A stretch of 64,000 bases of DNA, from positions 21,726-85,725 of the forward strand of contig CAMLDI010000013.1 in NCBI GenBank assembly GCA_946478845.1, read 5' to 3'. The notes beneath the pieces are model-generated. The model had not been told where the DNA came from, made no database searches, and was given only the letters and a program-made list of their open reading frames with translations. Positions 19,595 through 28,412 of this stretch are shown piece by piece; positions within the stretch are counted from its first letter, which is position 1, and every line of letters begins with the position of its first letter. Origin of the DNA: an uncultured Paenibacillaceae bacterium (lineage in GTDB: Bacteria > Bacillota > Bacilli > Aneurinibacillales > Aneurinibacillaceae). Made by a program: the position numbers and the translations under genes.

Positions 19595-20797
19595 ATGGAA
19601 AGAAATCGAATCGGTTATCTATCTGCCGCTCCTCGTGTTTCAACAAGGCCCTTTGCAGCAGCAAGTGGACCGAGAGCCCATGTTGTCGGTGTAATTCGGG
19701 CTTTAGAAGCTGAGGGTTGGGAGGTAAAACAGTTCATTGTAGGGGACCGGGTACCTTCGAAAATGGTTGAAGGAAGCACAGAAAAAGCATTGTCTAAAAA
19801 TATCATCTCTACCTTACTGGCAGATCTGATTCGTCTAGCATCAGGTGTTATTAATTCCAGAAAAGCATGGAATGAAATCGGGAATCAGGTAGATTGGGTC
19901 TATGAACGGTATGCTGTACTGCAAACCCTGGGTTCTATCTTTAAAAAGAAAGGGGTTCCCTGGGTTCTTGAAACCAATGGCATCTTCTTTGAAGAAGCCA
20001 AAACAGAGCGGAAAAGCCTGATTCTCACGGGAATCGCAAAGAAGATCGAATTGGCGGCTTACCATACCTGTGATGTATTGGTCTGTATCAGTGAATCTTT
20101 AAAAGAGTTATTAATTGAAAAAGCAGGGGTCAATCCTGATAAAATTCTTGTTGTTCCCAATGGTGTGGATACGGTTTTCTATGATCCTGAACGGGTTCAA
20201 CCCCATCGTGAATTCCCAGGGTTTACTGTAGGATTTGTTGGCAGTTTAATAGCCTGGCAAGGAATCAATCTTCTTCTTGAAGCCATTAGCGAACTTCGCA
20301 AGGAAGGTTTGCAAATCAACGCTACCATTGTTGGAGATGGTTCTGCCCGGGAGGAATGGGAAGAACTTGCTTTAACCTTAGGAATAAAAGAATATGTCAA
20401 ATTTACCGGGCAAAAGCCATCCAATGAAATTCCAGCCTATATTAGGGGTTTTGACATCGGTTATTCGGGCCAGGTTCAGCTTAAAATCGGCAAGATGTAT
20501 CATTCTCCCTTAAAAATATATGAATATATGTCCATGGGCAAACCGGTCATTGCTTCATCCTATGATGATGCGAAGAAACTCATTGAAGAACAGGGTACAG
20601 GCTTTTTATTTGAGCCAGGGAATGTCCAGGAATTAAAGGAAGCATTGCGAAGGGCTTATGTACATAGAGAGTCTTTAAAAAAGATGGGGATTAATGCCCG
20701 GGAAGAAATCATTCGCCATCATAGCTGGGTTTCAAGGATGAGAGAAACCCTTCCCCAAATCGAAAGTATTATTCATGGGGAGGGAAGAAGAGAATGA
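19595..20797 (+). CDS. Glycosyltransferase family 4
   Basis: A GT-B enzyme with SGPRAHVVGVIRALEAEGWEV near the N-terminus, then VPNGVDTVFYDP, GFVGSLIAWQGINLLL, IVGDGSARE and SPLKIYEYMSMGKPVIAS in the donor-binding half. The frame opens at 19553, but ATG 19595 follows GAAGGTGGAG and is preferred (400 aa). Its end overlaps the next start by 4 nt (ATGA), a sign of translational coupling with the WecG-like gene. Confidence 0.9.
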   Translation: MERNRIGYLSAAPRVSTRPFAAASGPRAHVVGVIRALEAEGWEVKQFIVGDRVPSKMVEGSTEKALSKNIISTLLADLIRLASGVINSRKAWNEIGNQVDWVYERYAVLQTLGSIFKKKGVPWVLETNGIFFEEAKTERKSLILTGIAKKIELAAYHTCDVLVCISESLKELLIEKAGVNPDKILVVPNGVDTVFYDPERVQPHREFPGFTVGFVGSLIAWQGINLLLEAISELRKEGLQINATIVGDGSAREEWEELALTLGIKEYVKFTGQKPSNEIPAYIRGFDIGYSGQVQLKIGKMYHSPLKIYEYMSMGKPVIASSYDDAKKLIEEQGTGFLFEPGNVQELKEALRRAYVHRESLKKMGINAREEIIRHHSWVSRMRETLPQIESIIHGEGRRE

Positions 20798-21555
20798 ATG
20801 AACATACCTTTCTGGGGTTAAAAATCAATCCCCTTAGCATAGAGGAATTAAACGAAAAAATTGGGGAAACGATCAACAAAGGGGAAAAGGGGATTGTATC
20901 CAATCACAATCTCCATAGCCTGTATATCTATCATAAAGAAAAGAAAATGAGAGAGTTTTATTCTCTCTCTAAACTCATTCATATTGATGGCATGTCTTTA
21001 ATCCTTTTGGCAAAATTCTTCGGCATTCAGATTGAGCGGGAAAAACGGGTTACTTATGTGGATTGGATTCATCCCCTTATGCAGGAAGCGGCAGACAAAA
21101 AGTGGAAGGTATACTTTGTCGGTTCAAAGCCAGGGATCGGGGAGAAGGCTACAGAAGTATTGCAAAAGGCACATCCCGGGCTCATGATGAAAACCCATCA
21201 TGGGTATTTTTCCATAGAACAAGGGGCGCATGACAATCTTTCTGTATTAAAAGAGATTGAAGAGTATGCCCCCAATTTGCTGCTCATTGGCATGGGGATG
21301 CCCAGACAAGAATATTGGATTTTAGAGAATTACGATCAATTGAAGGCAAATGCCATTTTAACCGCAGGGGCATGTATGGATTATGTGGCAGGAAATGTTC
21401 CTACCCCTCCTCGCTGGATGGGAAGAACGGGCCTGGAATGGCTATACCGTTTGCTCAGTGAACCAAAACGCCTTTGGAAAAGATATCTAGTTGAACCCTG
21501 GTACATTTTGGGTTTAATTGTTAGATATAAGCTCAACTTACGCAGTTCGAAATAG
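20794..21555 (+). CDS. WecG/TagA/CpsF family glycosyltransferase (GT26)
   Basis: A 253-aa protein matching GT26: VSNHNLHSLYIYH, HIDGMSLILLA, VYFVGSKPGIGEKA, LLIGMGMPRQEYWI and AGACMDYVAG. Family members add ManNAc or ManNAcA to an undecaprenyl-PP-linked GlcNAc, or add a sugar early in capsule units. They are peripheral membrane proteins. The position right after a GT4 gene and before the UDP-xylose genes suggests it makes the second or a later linkage of this cluster's repeat. The exact donor is not deducible. Confidence 0.92.
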   Translation: MNEHTFLGLKINPLSIEELNEKIGETINKGEKGIVSNHNLHSLYIYHKEKKMREFYSLSKLIHIDGMSLILLAKFFGIQIEREKRVTYVDWIHPLMQEAADKKWKVYFVGSKPGIGEKATEVLQKAHPGLMMKTHHGYFSIEQGAHDNLSVLKEIEEYAPNLLLIGMGMPRQEYWILENYDQLKANAILTAGACMDYVAGNVPTPPRWMGRTGLEWLYRLLSEPKRLWKRYLVEPWYILGLIVRYKLNLRSSK

Positions 21556-21611
21556 CAGAATGTATGTTAATATGGCGAAATAATAAAGAGAAACGACTAT
21601 TGGAGGCACTA

Positions 21612-22571
21612 ATGAAAAGGGTATGTATTACAGGTGTGGCTGGTTTTTTAGGTTCCCACCTCGCTAAAGAACAGTTGAAAAAAGGGAATCAGGTCATTGG
21701 CATTGATAATTTGTATTCCGGGAAAATGGAAAATCTTGCGGAATTCATAGACCATCCACAATTTACGTTTATTTTATTCGATGTGAGCCAAATAGACGTG
21801 CTAGAATTAAAAGAGTTACAAGACGTAGAGGAAATCTATCATCTTGCCTCTCCTGCTTCCCCAAAATTTTATATGGCAGCCCCATTTGAAACCATTGCCG
21901 TAAATACCATTGGTTTGCGCAATATGTTAGAGGTGGTCCGGAAAAACAAGGGGAGATTATTGTTCTCTAGCACCAGTGAAGCCTATGGTGACCCGGAAGT
22001 GCATCCTCAACCGGAAGAATATCGGGGGAATGTGAATACCTGGGGCCCCCGGGCCTGTTATGATGAAGCAAAACGCCTGGGTGAAGTGTTTTGTTATGAA
22101 TATATTCAACGGTATCAACTAAAGGCCAAAGTGGTGCGCATTTTTAATACATACTCTGCAGGGTTGCGCAATGACGATGGAAGGGTCATTTCCAATTTTG
22201 TAAACCAGGCTTTAACTGGCCAGGACATTACCGTTTATGGGGATGGACTGCAAACCCGTTCTTTCTGTTATGTAGATGATAATATTCGGGCATTGCAATT
22301 GGTGATGGAAAATGATCATGCTGTGGGAGAAATTATTAACATCGGAAATCCAAAGGAATATACCATCTTGGAAGTGGCTGAAATGGTCCTTCGTTTAACG
22401 GGTTCTAAAAGTAACATCACTTTCCATGAGCTTCCCAAAGATGATCCCAAAGTACGGCGCCCTGTAATTACGAAAGCTCAAACCATATTAGGCTGGCAAC
22501 CAGAAATAGACCTGGAGGAAGGGTTAAGAAGAACCATTGAGGTCTATAAAAAACATTTAATAGCAAATTAG
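21612..22571 (+). CDS. UDP-glucuronate decarboxylase-like (UDP-xylose synthase type) SDR enzyme
   Basis: An extended SDR with TGVAGFLGSH and the block TSEAYGDPEVHPQPEEYRG, then GPRACYDEAKR holding the catalytic YxxxK. That arrangement is specific to UDP-GlcA decarboxylases, which produce UDP-xylose (or the 4-keto intermediate). The frame starts at 21564, but ATG 21612 has TTGGAGG upstream and gives a normal 319-aa enzyme. A UDP-glucose dehydrogenase follows 18 bp later, so substrate and enzyme are paired. It lies in the cytoplasm. Confidence 0.88.
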   Translation: MKRVCITGVAGFLGSHLAKEQLKKGNQVIGIDNLYSGKMENLAEFIDHPQFTFILFDVSQIDVLELKELQDVEEIYHLASPASPKFYMAAPFETIAVNTIGLRNMLEVVRKNKGRLLFSSTSEAYGDPEVHPQPEEYRGNVNTWGPRACYDEAKRLGEVFCYEYIQRYQLKAKVVRIFNTYSAGLRNDDGRVISNFVNQALTGQDITVYGDGLQTRSFCYVDDNIRALQLVMENDHAVGEIINIGNPKEYTILEVAEMVLRLTGSKSNITFHELPKDDPKVRRPVITKAQTILGWQPEIDLEEGLRRTIEVYKKHLIAN

Positions 22572-22589
22572 GTTGAGGAGTAAATGAAT

Positions 22590-23963
22590 ATGAAAGTTGT
22601 ATGTATTGGTTCAGGATATGTGGGGAGTGTAACAGGAACAGCTTTTGCGGTATTAGGGCATCACACCACAGTCATTGATATTGACCAAAGGAAAGTCGAT
22701 TTAATGAATGAAGGCAAAAGCCCAATCTTTGAACCAGGCCTTAACACATTAATACAAAAATATATCGGCAAAACTCTGTTTGCTACATCTTCCTATGATG
22801 TGGTTATGGATGCAGACGTAGTTTTTATCGGGGTAGGAACTCCATCGAAAGAAGATGGAACAGCAGATTTAAAATACATAGAATTGGCAGCGAAAAGTAT
22901 TGGTGAATATTTGAATAAAGAGAAGTTTACCGTCATTATTGACAAATCCACGGTGCCTGTGGGTACCGCTGACTGTGTTGCATCCATCATCGAAGAAACC
23001 TCCGGATTAAAAGCCGAAGAAGATTTCGCGGTAATTAGCAATCCGGAATTTTTACGGGAAGGCTATGCTTTAGAAGATGTCTTTTTCCCGGATCGCATTG
23101 TGATTGGAACCAACAATGAAAAGGCCCGTAAAATTATGCGGGCATTATATAAGGATTTGCTAGAGCGGACCATCTATGGAAATTTATATTCCGATTTCAC
23201 CTTTGCTTTTAATCCCAAGGCACCGAAAGCCACTTATTTTGAAACGGATACAAAAAGTGCGGAAATGATAAAATATGCATCCAATTCCTTTCTTGCAGTG
23301 AAAATTAGCTTTATTAATGAAATTGCTCGTTTATGTGAATCCCTTGGTTCTAATGCTTTAGAAGTGGCAAAAGGAATGGGTCTGGATTCCCGTATTGGAA
23401 ATAAATTTTTGCAAGTTTCCAGTGGGTGGAGCGGAAGTTGTTTTCCTAAAGATACAGCAGAAATCCTGGCTACCAGCCATAAATATGGGAGAGAATTATC
23501 CATTGTAAAAGCAGCAGTGGAATCCAATATCCAAATGCACCAATATTGTGTGGATAAGATAGAACGATTCCTGGGAACTCTCAAAGGCAAAGTGATCGGT
23601 GTATTAGGTTTAACCTTTAAACCCAATACAGACGATGCCCGAAAAACCCAGTCATCCTATATTATTAAACAGTTGCTTGAAAAAGGGGCGAAGGTAAAAG
23701 TCCATGACCCACAGGGGATGGAAACTTTTAAGACTCTCAATAAGGAATTGTCGATTGAATACTGCCAGCGATCGGAAGAGGTGGCTCTAAACGGGGATGC
23801 TCTTCTTCTACTAACCCATTGGGATGAATACTTACACCTGGATTGGGAACAAATTTACAAATCAATGAAAAACCCATATATCCTGGATACAAGAAACGTT
23901 TTACCCCAAAATAAATTAGAAACCATTGGCTTTACGTCTGAAGGGTTAGGTATTGGTAAATAA
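22590..23963 (+). CDS. UDP-glucose 6-dehydrogenase, second copy
   Basis: Rossmann motif GSGYVGSVTG, DKSTVPVGT and a catalytic cysteine in WSGSCFPKD, where the usual GFGGSCFPKD is changed. The insert FNPKAPKATYFETDTKS before AEMIKYASN is found in the eukaryote-like/long UDP-glucose dehydrogenase branch, so this copy is not a recent duplicate of the one at 2736. ATG 22590 sits 9 nt from GAGGAG and is better placed than ATG 22584. It should provide UDP-GlcA to the decarboxylase just upstream. Confidence 0.92.
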   Translation: MKVVCIGSGYVGSVTGTAFAVLGHHTTVIDIDQRKVDLMNEGKSPIFEPGLNTLIQKYIGKTLFATSSYDVVMDADVVFIGVGTPSKEDGTADLKYIELAAKSIGEYLNKEKFTVIIDKSTVPVGTADCVASIIEETSGLKAEEDFAVISNPEFLREGYALEDVFFPDRIVIGTNNEKARKIMRALYKDLLERTIYGNLYSDFTFAFNPKAPKATYFETDTKSAEMIKYASNSFLAVKISFINEIARLCESLGSNALEVAKGMGLDSRIGNKFLQVSSGWSGSCFPKDTAEILATSHKYGRELSIVKAAVESNIQMHQYCVDKIERFLGTLKGKVIGVLGLTFKPNTDDARKTQSSYIIKQLLEKGAKVKVHDPQGMETFKTLNKELSIEYCQRSEEVALNGDALLLLTHWDEYLHLDWEQIYKSMKNPYILDTRNVLPQNKLETIGFTSEGLGIGK

Positions 23964-23986
23964 AGAAATTGTGGAGGGTCATCACC

Positions 23987-26533
23987 ATGAGAGTCAGAAA
24001 CTATATTTTCACTCTTTTCTTTATTTTAGTTGGCATTACACCGGTTCTTTTAACTTTTCTTTTCCATAGCCGCACAAGAATTGTACCGGAAGTGATTGCT
24101 CACCAGGTGAATAGCCCTCTCTTTTTTATTTATCTTCTATTTATTATTGTTGCAACTCTTTATTCTATTAAAATCATTAACGTACAATGGGATTATTCCC
24201 TTCTTCTTTTAGCAGGGCTTGTCTTTTTATTTATAGGCCCTTTATTAACCCAATTCTATAGTACAACCCCCGGGGTTAATGCCAAATTAATGGTGGTTTT
24301 TTCTTCCTGTTTATTGATTTATTTATATAAAGAAAATCTAGGGATCAATCGGGTGGTTAGTATTTCCCGCTATTTTTTGCTCTTTTATATATACAGCAGT
24401 ATCCTGGCTGCTTTTATCATCCCCAGTGTGGCTGTGGATTTGAATTACTGGCAAGGATTGTTTCCATCTTTCCGTATTCGCTTAAATGGAATTACCAATC
24501 ATGCCAACTCTTTGGCGCCTTTAATTTTTCTTTATGGGGTAATCGATTACTATTATCCAAAAAAGAATAAATTGAGATTCGTCCATCTTGCAATTGCTTT
24601 AATGTGTTTAGTGTTCACTCAATCTAAATCAATCATAGCAATCCTTCTTATTTTTTACGTTGTGGTCCTCTTAGTTAAACTTAGCAGAAGGTTTATTAAA
24701 ACAAAAAAAGGGGTCTTTGTCCTAATTGGTGTCCTTTCCCTCACAATCATCCCATTCATGATTCACTTTGCAATGAATTTTATTCAATCCGGTAAGGTGC
24801 TTGAATTGACAGGCAGAAACGTGATATGGGAAGTGACTATGGATGAGTGGAAGAAGAATCCGGTGTTTGGCTATGGTCTGGACTTATGGAACCAGGAAAT
24901 GCAAGCCAAATATCAAGAATTTCTTGGATGGGCCCCGGGACATGCCCATAGCCAATTTTTCCAAACCCTTGGGGAATCAGGGTATGTGGGTGTCATAGGA
25001 TTACTTCTTTATACAGGAATTCTTTTGTATATTACCATTCGTTTTGCGAAAGAAACAAAAGGATTTACCCTTGTTCTCTTTTTCTTTTTGTTTTTTAGAG
25101 GGATTACCGAGCCTATTTTCGTGAATACAACTGACAATGTAGCTTTTTTTATTCATTTTATGATTATTACATTCATCATGGCGATCATCCAAGATTCTAA
25201 TCGCCAAAAACAAAATCTATTACTATTACCAGTAGAGGAAACTATGGAAAAAATTCGTTTTTCTTTCAAAAACTTAAAAAAAATCAACTTACTCTCTTTG
25301 TTAATCTATGTATTTGCTGTTGCCGGCATTTTGAATGCATTTCTGGATTATCGTGGGTTTGCATTGCCCATTATTCCTTTTCCTTTTGGCCATGGATTGC
25401 TGGTACTCTTAGCCGGAATTACCGGGCTTATTTCTCTTTGGATGATTTTCCGAGGGATTATTAACAAAGAAATATTCCAATCCAAACAGGGATTAATCCT
25501 TGTTGGAGCGGCCCTATTGTTTATTATTGCCGGGATTCTCGCCTCCTTTTTTGGCCATCGCCCTGAACTAAAAGAGATGATTTTTGCCGAGCTCCTTCTC
25601 TTTTTCGCCCTTTATTTTGTAAAAGGCATGGATTTGCCACAGTTTGGGGAAATGGTCAAAAAAGTATTGCTTATTTTCGTTTATGGCTCCTTGATTATGG
25701 CAATTGTCGTTCCTTCCTGGTCTTTTAATTTTGATTATGATCAGGGACTATTTGAATTTTTAAGTTTCCGTTTATATGGAATCACAACCAATCCCAATAA
25801 TACTGCATCACTATTCTTCATTTACTTATTGTTTGAAATGCAATATCCTACGAAATCTAAATACAGGATTGCCCATATTGGGATCACCCTTGTATTGCTC
25901 TTTTTAACCCAATCGAAAACCGTTTGGGCGTTATTGCTTGCCTTTTATTTGTTGAAAGTCGTGTATAACCATTGGGGAAAAATCCGCCGGAGCATTTGGC
26001 TCAAAATTACACCCATTGCCATCGTTGCATTAATGGGTGTAGGCTTCCTCTTCCAGGGGCAGACAATAATGAATCTTTTCACAGCGAAACAAAGTAGCGT
26101 CTTCAACTTTACAGGGCGTACAATCATATGGGATTTAACCATCCAGGAATGGCAAAATAATAAAACCTTTGGCTATGGCCTGAATTTGTGGGACGAGAAA
26201 ATGTTTGCGGAGTATGCTGAAAAAATAAAATTCGGATGGACATTTTCCCATGCCCATAATCAGTTTGTGCAAAGCCTGGGCGAATCAGGCATTGTAGGCC
26301 TGGCAGCATTGTTGATTTATTTATCGGTGTTCATGTACTTAGGCATAAAGTACGCAAAACAAACCAGGGGATTATCCCTCTTATTTGCTTTGTATCCAAT
26401 CCTGCGGGGCTGGACAGAACCTGTATTCCGGCACTACTTAGTGGATACCAACTTATTCATTCATCTGATTATTTATGTCTACTTTTTATTATTGATCCGA
26501 CAGGGGAATTCTTCTGTTCAAGAAAAACGATAA
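23987..26533 (+). CDS. Tandem-duplicated O-antigen ligase/polymerase-type membrane protein
   Basis: A protein of 848 aa with some 20 or more membrane segments, made of two similar halves. Matching landmarks appear about 435 residues apart: GITNHANSLAPL and GITTNPNNTASL; TQSKSIIAILL and TQSKTVWALLL; TGRNVIWEVTMDEW and TGRTIIWDLTIQEW; FGYGLDLWN and FGYGLNLWD; GHAHSQFFQTLGESG and SHAHNQFVQSLGESG. Each half has the Wzy_C/O-antigen ligase pattern, including the outer-loop histidine pair. It probably polymerises or ligates the glycan on the outer membrane face. ATG 23987 (GGAGGG upstream) is preferred over GTG 23969. A terminator follows. Confidence 0.88.
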   Translation: MRVRNYIFTLFFILVGITPVLLTFLFHSRTRIVPEVIAHQVNSPLFFIYLLFIIVATLYSIKIINVQWDYSLLLLAGLVFLFIGPLLTQFYSTTPGVNAKLMVVFSSCLLIYLYKENLGINRVVSISRYFLLFYIYSSILAAFIIPSVAVDLNYWQGLFPSFRIRLNGITNHANSLAPLIFLYGVIDYYYPKKNKLRFVHLAIALMCLVFTQSKSIIAILLIFYVVVLLVKLSRRFIKTKKGVFVLIGVLSLTIIPFMIHFAMNFIQSGKVLELTGRNVIWEVTMDEWKKNPVFGYGLDLWNQEMQAKYQEFLGWAPGHAHSQFFQTLGESGYVGVIGLLLYTGILLYITIRFAKETKGFTLVLFFFLFFRGITEPIFVNTTDNVAFFIHFMIITFIMAIIQDSNRQKQNLLLLPVEETMEKIRFSFKNLKKINLLSLLIYVFAVAGILNAFLDYRGFALPIIPFPFGHGLLVLLAGITGLISLWMIFRGIINKEIFQSKQGLILVGAALLFIIAGILASFFGHRPELKEMIFAELLLFFALYFVKGMDLPQFGEMVKKVLLIFVYGSLIMAIVVPSWSFNFDYDQGLFEFLSFRLYGITTNPNNTASLFFIYLLFEMQYPTKSKYRIAHIGITLVLLFLTQSKTVWALLLAFYLLKVVYNHWGKIRRSIWLKITPIAIVALMGVGFLFQGQTIMNLFTAKQSSVFNFTGRTIIWDLTIQEWQNNKTFGYGLNLWDEKMFAEYAEKIKFGWTFSHAHNQFVQSLGESGIVGLAALLIYLSVFMYLGIKYAKQTRGLSLLFALYPILRGWTEPVFRHYLVDTNLFIHLIIYVYFLLLIRQGNSSVQEKR

Positions 26534-26536
26534 CTT

Positions 26537-26572
26537 AAAAGGCCAATCTCGTAAAAAGAGGTTGGCTTTAAT
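26537..26572 (+). terminator. Terminator after the tandem polymerase gene
   Basis: A 9-bp stem GCCAATCTC/GAGGTTGGC with a 7-nt loop is followed by a TTTAATT tail. It closes the 15.7-26.5 kb operon and insulates the pgi gene downstream. Confidence 0.75.
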
Positions 26573-26702
26573 TCTAGCATTTTCACCATAATTCAAGAAA
26601 TTAACAAATTGTTAATTAGGCAATCCCCCCAAGATATGATAAAATATGGTCATTGTTCATTGGCGATGTTTTACAAATATATAAAATGTATGGGGGAAAT
26701 CA

Positions 26703-28004
26703 ATGAGTGGTGGCATTCGTTTTGACTATGGTTTATCTGGTATAGATTCAACTAGATTAACTGCTTTACTACCAGAAATAGAAAAAGCCCATATTCAGCT
26801 TCATGAAGGAATAGGGCAAGGATCAGAATATACGGGATGGATGGACTTCCCACTACATATAAATACCCATGAAATTGAAGAAATAAATAATGTAAGCCAA
26901 GAAATACGTGAAAATGCAGATGTGTTCATTTTAATTGGAATTGGCGGCTCCTATTTAGGGGCCCGTGCAGCCATAGAGTTCCTTCATTCCCCTTTCTATA
27001 ATAAAATGGCTTCGATAACTAAAAGGGGCCCAGAAATCTATTATTTAGGCAATAATGTAAGTCCTATTTATATTGAAAAATTGCTAGAGATTGTGAAAGG
27101 AAAGAGCATATATATTAATGTAATTTCTAAATCTGGGACAACCCTGGAACCGGCCCTTTCTTTCCGTATTATGAAGAAGATGATGGAAGAGACCTATGGG
27201 AAAGAAGAAGCCCGTAAACGGATTATCGTTACTACGGATAAGGAAAAAGGGGTATTAAAGAAACTGTCCCTTGCAGAAGGGTATCCGACTTTTGAAGTGC
27301 CAGGCAATATTGGTGGGCGTTATTCTGTTCTCACAGCGGTAGGATTGCTTCCTATTGCCGTAAGCGGTGTGGATATTAAAGAAATTATCCAGGGGGCAGT
27401 AGATGGTTGTTGGGCTTATCAAAGGACAGCCCTTTCTCTTAATGATTGTTATCAGTACGCTGCGGTGCGGAATCTATTATATAGAGATGATAAAAACATA
27501 GAGTTGCTTGTAAACTATGAGCCTTCCCTCAATTCTTTCGCAGAATGGTGGAAGCAGTTATTTGGGGAGAGCGAAGGGAAAGATCACAAAGGGATTTTCC
27601 CGGCTAGTGTTAGCTTTACCACAGATTTGCATTCCATCGGTCAATACATTCAGGATGGAAGGCGAAATCTCTTTACAACCACTCTCTGGATTGAAAATAC
27701 AGGGTCAAGCCTGCAGGTGCCCAATGTGCCAGAAGATGTGGATGGATTAAGCTATTTAGAAGGGATGCCCTTCGAGGAGATTAATAAACGGGCCTGCCAG
27801 GGGACGATGAAAGCCCATGTGAGCGGTGGGGTGCCTAACCTGAAAATTACAATTCCTGCCCTTACTCCCTATTATTATGGCCAAATGGTTTATTTCTTCT
27901 TGAAGTCTTGTGCAATTAGTGGGTATCTTCTGGGGGTTAATCCCTTTGATCAACCGGGAGTCGAAGAGTATAAGAAGAATATGTACTCTCTACTTAAGAA
28001 GTAG
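26703..28004 (+). CDS. pgi: Glucose-6-phosphate isomerase, copy 2
   Basis: A full-length 433-aa isomerase with [41 protein letters not shown] and the C-terminal [16 protein letters not shown]. It is clearly related to, but well diverged from, the copy at 7981. It stands alone: a terminator lies on each side, and an AT-rich upstream stretch contains a plausible TATGAT -10 near 26634. GGGGGAA precedes ATG 26703. Standing as a single transcription unit, it is the better candidate for the housekeeping isozyme (inference). Confidence 0.95.
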   Translation: MSGGIRFDYGLSGIDSTRLTALLPEIEKAHIQLHEGIGQGSEYTGWMDFPLHINTHEIEEINNVSQEIRENADVFILIGIGGSYLGARAAIEFLHSPFYNKMASITKRGPEIYYLGNNVSPIYIEKLLEIVKGKSIYINVISKSGTTLEPALSFRIMKKMMEETYGKEEARKRIIVTTDKEKGVLKKLSLAEGYPTFEVPGNIGGRYSVLTAVGLLPIAVSGVDIKEIIQGAVDGCWAYQRTALSLNDCYQYAAVRNLLYRDDKNIELLVNYEPSLNSFAEWWKQLFGESEGKDHKGIFPASVSFTTDLHSIGQYIQDGRRNLFTTTLWIENTGSSLQVPNVPEDVDGLSYLEGMPFEEINKRACQGTMKAHVSGGVPNLKITIPALTPYYYGQMVYFFLKSCAISGYLLGVNPFDQPGVEEYKKNMYSLLKK

Positions 28005-28050
28005 ACGGATAATTGTTTAGAAATGTTTCAACTATATTTATAGTAAGTAG

Positions 28051-28095
28051 ACTGCGTTCCCTATGTAAGGATAGGATGGGACGCAGTTTTTTTGT
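28051..28095 (+). terminator. Terminator after pgi copy 2
   Basis: A long stem starts ACTGCG and closes with GGGACGCAGT around a short loop (one small bulge), followed by seven Ts. A repeat-family core begins about 10 bp further on. Confidence 0.9.
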
Positions 28096-28099
28096 TTTA

Positions 28100-28248
28100 T
28101 CATCTTTATCCCATTGGGTCAGGAGAGGGTGAAGGGTTGGAATAGTGCCGCAAGGCACATATCATGTTTATCCCATTAGGTCAGGAAAACAGGAAAAGTT
28201 GAATAAGGCTGTTTTTCTTACATGAGCAAAGGGAATAAAGGTGATAAG
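28100..28248. repeat. Dispersed repeat family, locus A (two forward cores, one reverse)
   Basis: This part of the 408-bp gap between pgi and the ATPase gene holds forward cores TATCCCATTGGGTCAGG at 28107 and TATCCCATTAGGTCAGG at 28169, 62 bp apart. Between them is a hairpin GTGCC-GCAA-GGCAC with a GNRA tetraloop. A weaker reverse-strand core lies at 28221-28248. No reading frame of note is present. Confidence 0.8.
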
Positions 28249-28306
28249 CTTAAAAACTGGAACATACACATAACAGACAAATCCACTTTATCCGCACATT
28301 TTTATG

Positions 28307-28397
28307 ATAAGTGAAATAATCACTTGTTTCATTAAACTTTTTATATATTTCCCTAGGATTAAGGGTATAATGGTATTAATAAGTGAAATAATCACTT
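28307..28397 (+). promoter_or_regulatory. Promoter flanked by two identical palindromic operator-like sites
   Basis: The 19-nt sequence ATAAGTGAAATAATCACTT occurs at 28307-28325 and again, identically, at 28379-28397. Each copy is an inverted repeat AAGTGA-N5-TCACTT. Between them, TATAAT at 28366-28371 is a consensus -10 box with an AT-rich but poor -35 region. The second palindrome would overlap the transcription start region and ends just before AAGGAG. The layout is that of a repressor binding two operators around one promoter; the repressor is not in view. Confidence 0.75.
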
Positions 28398-28412
28398 AAG
28401 GAGTTGAGTAAT

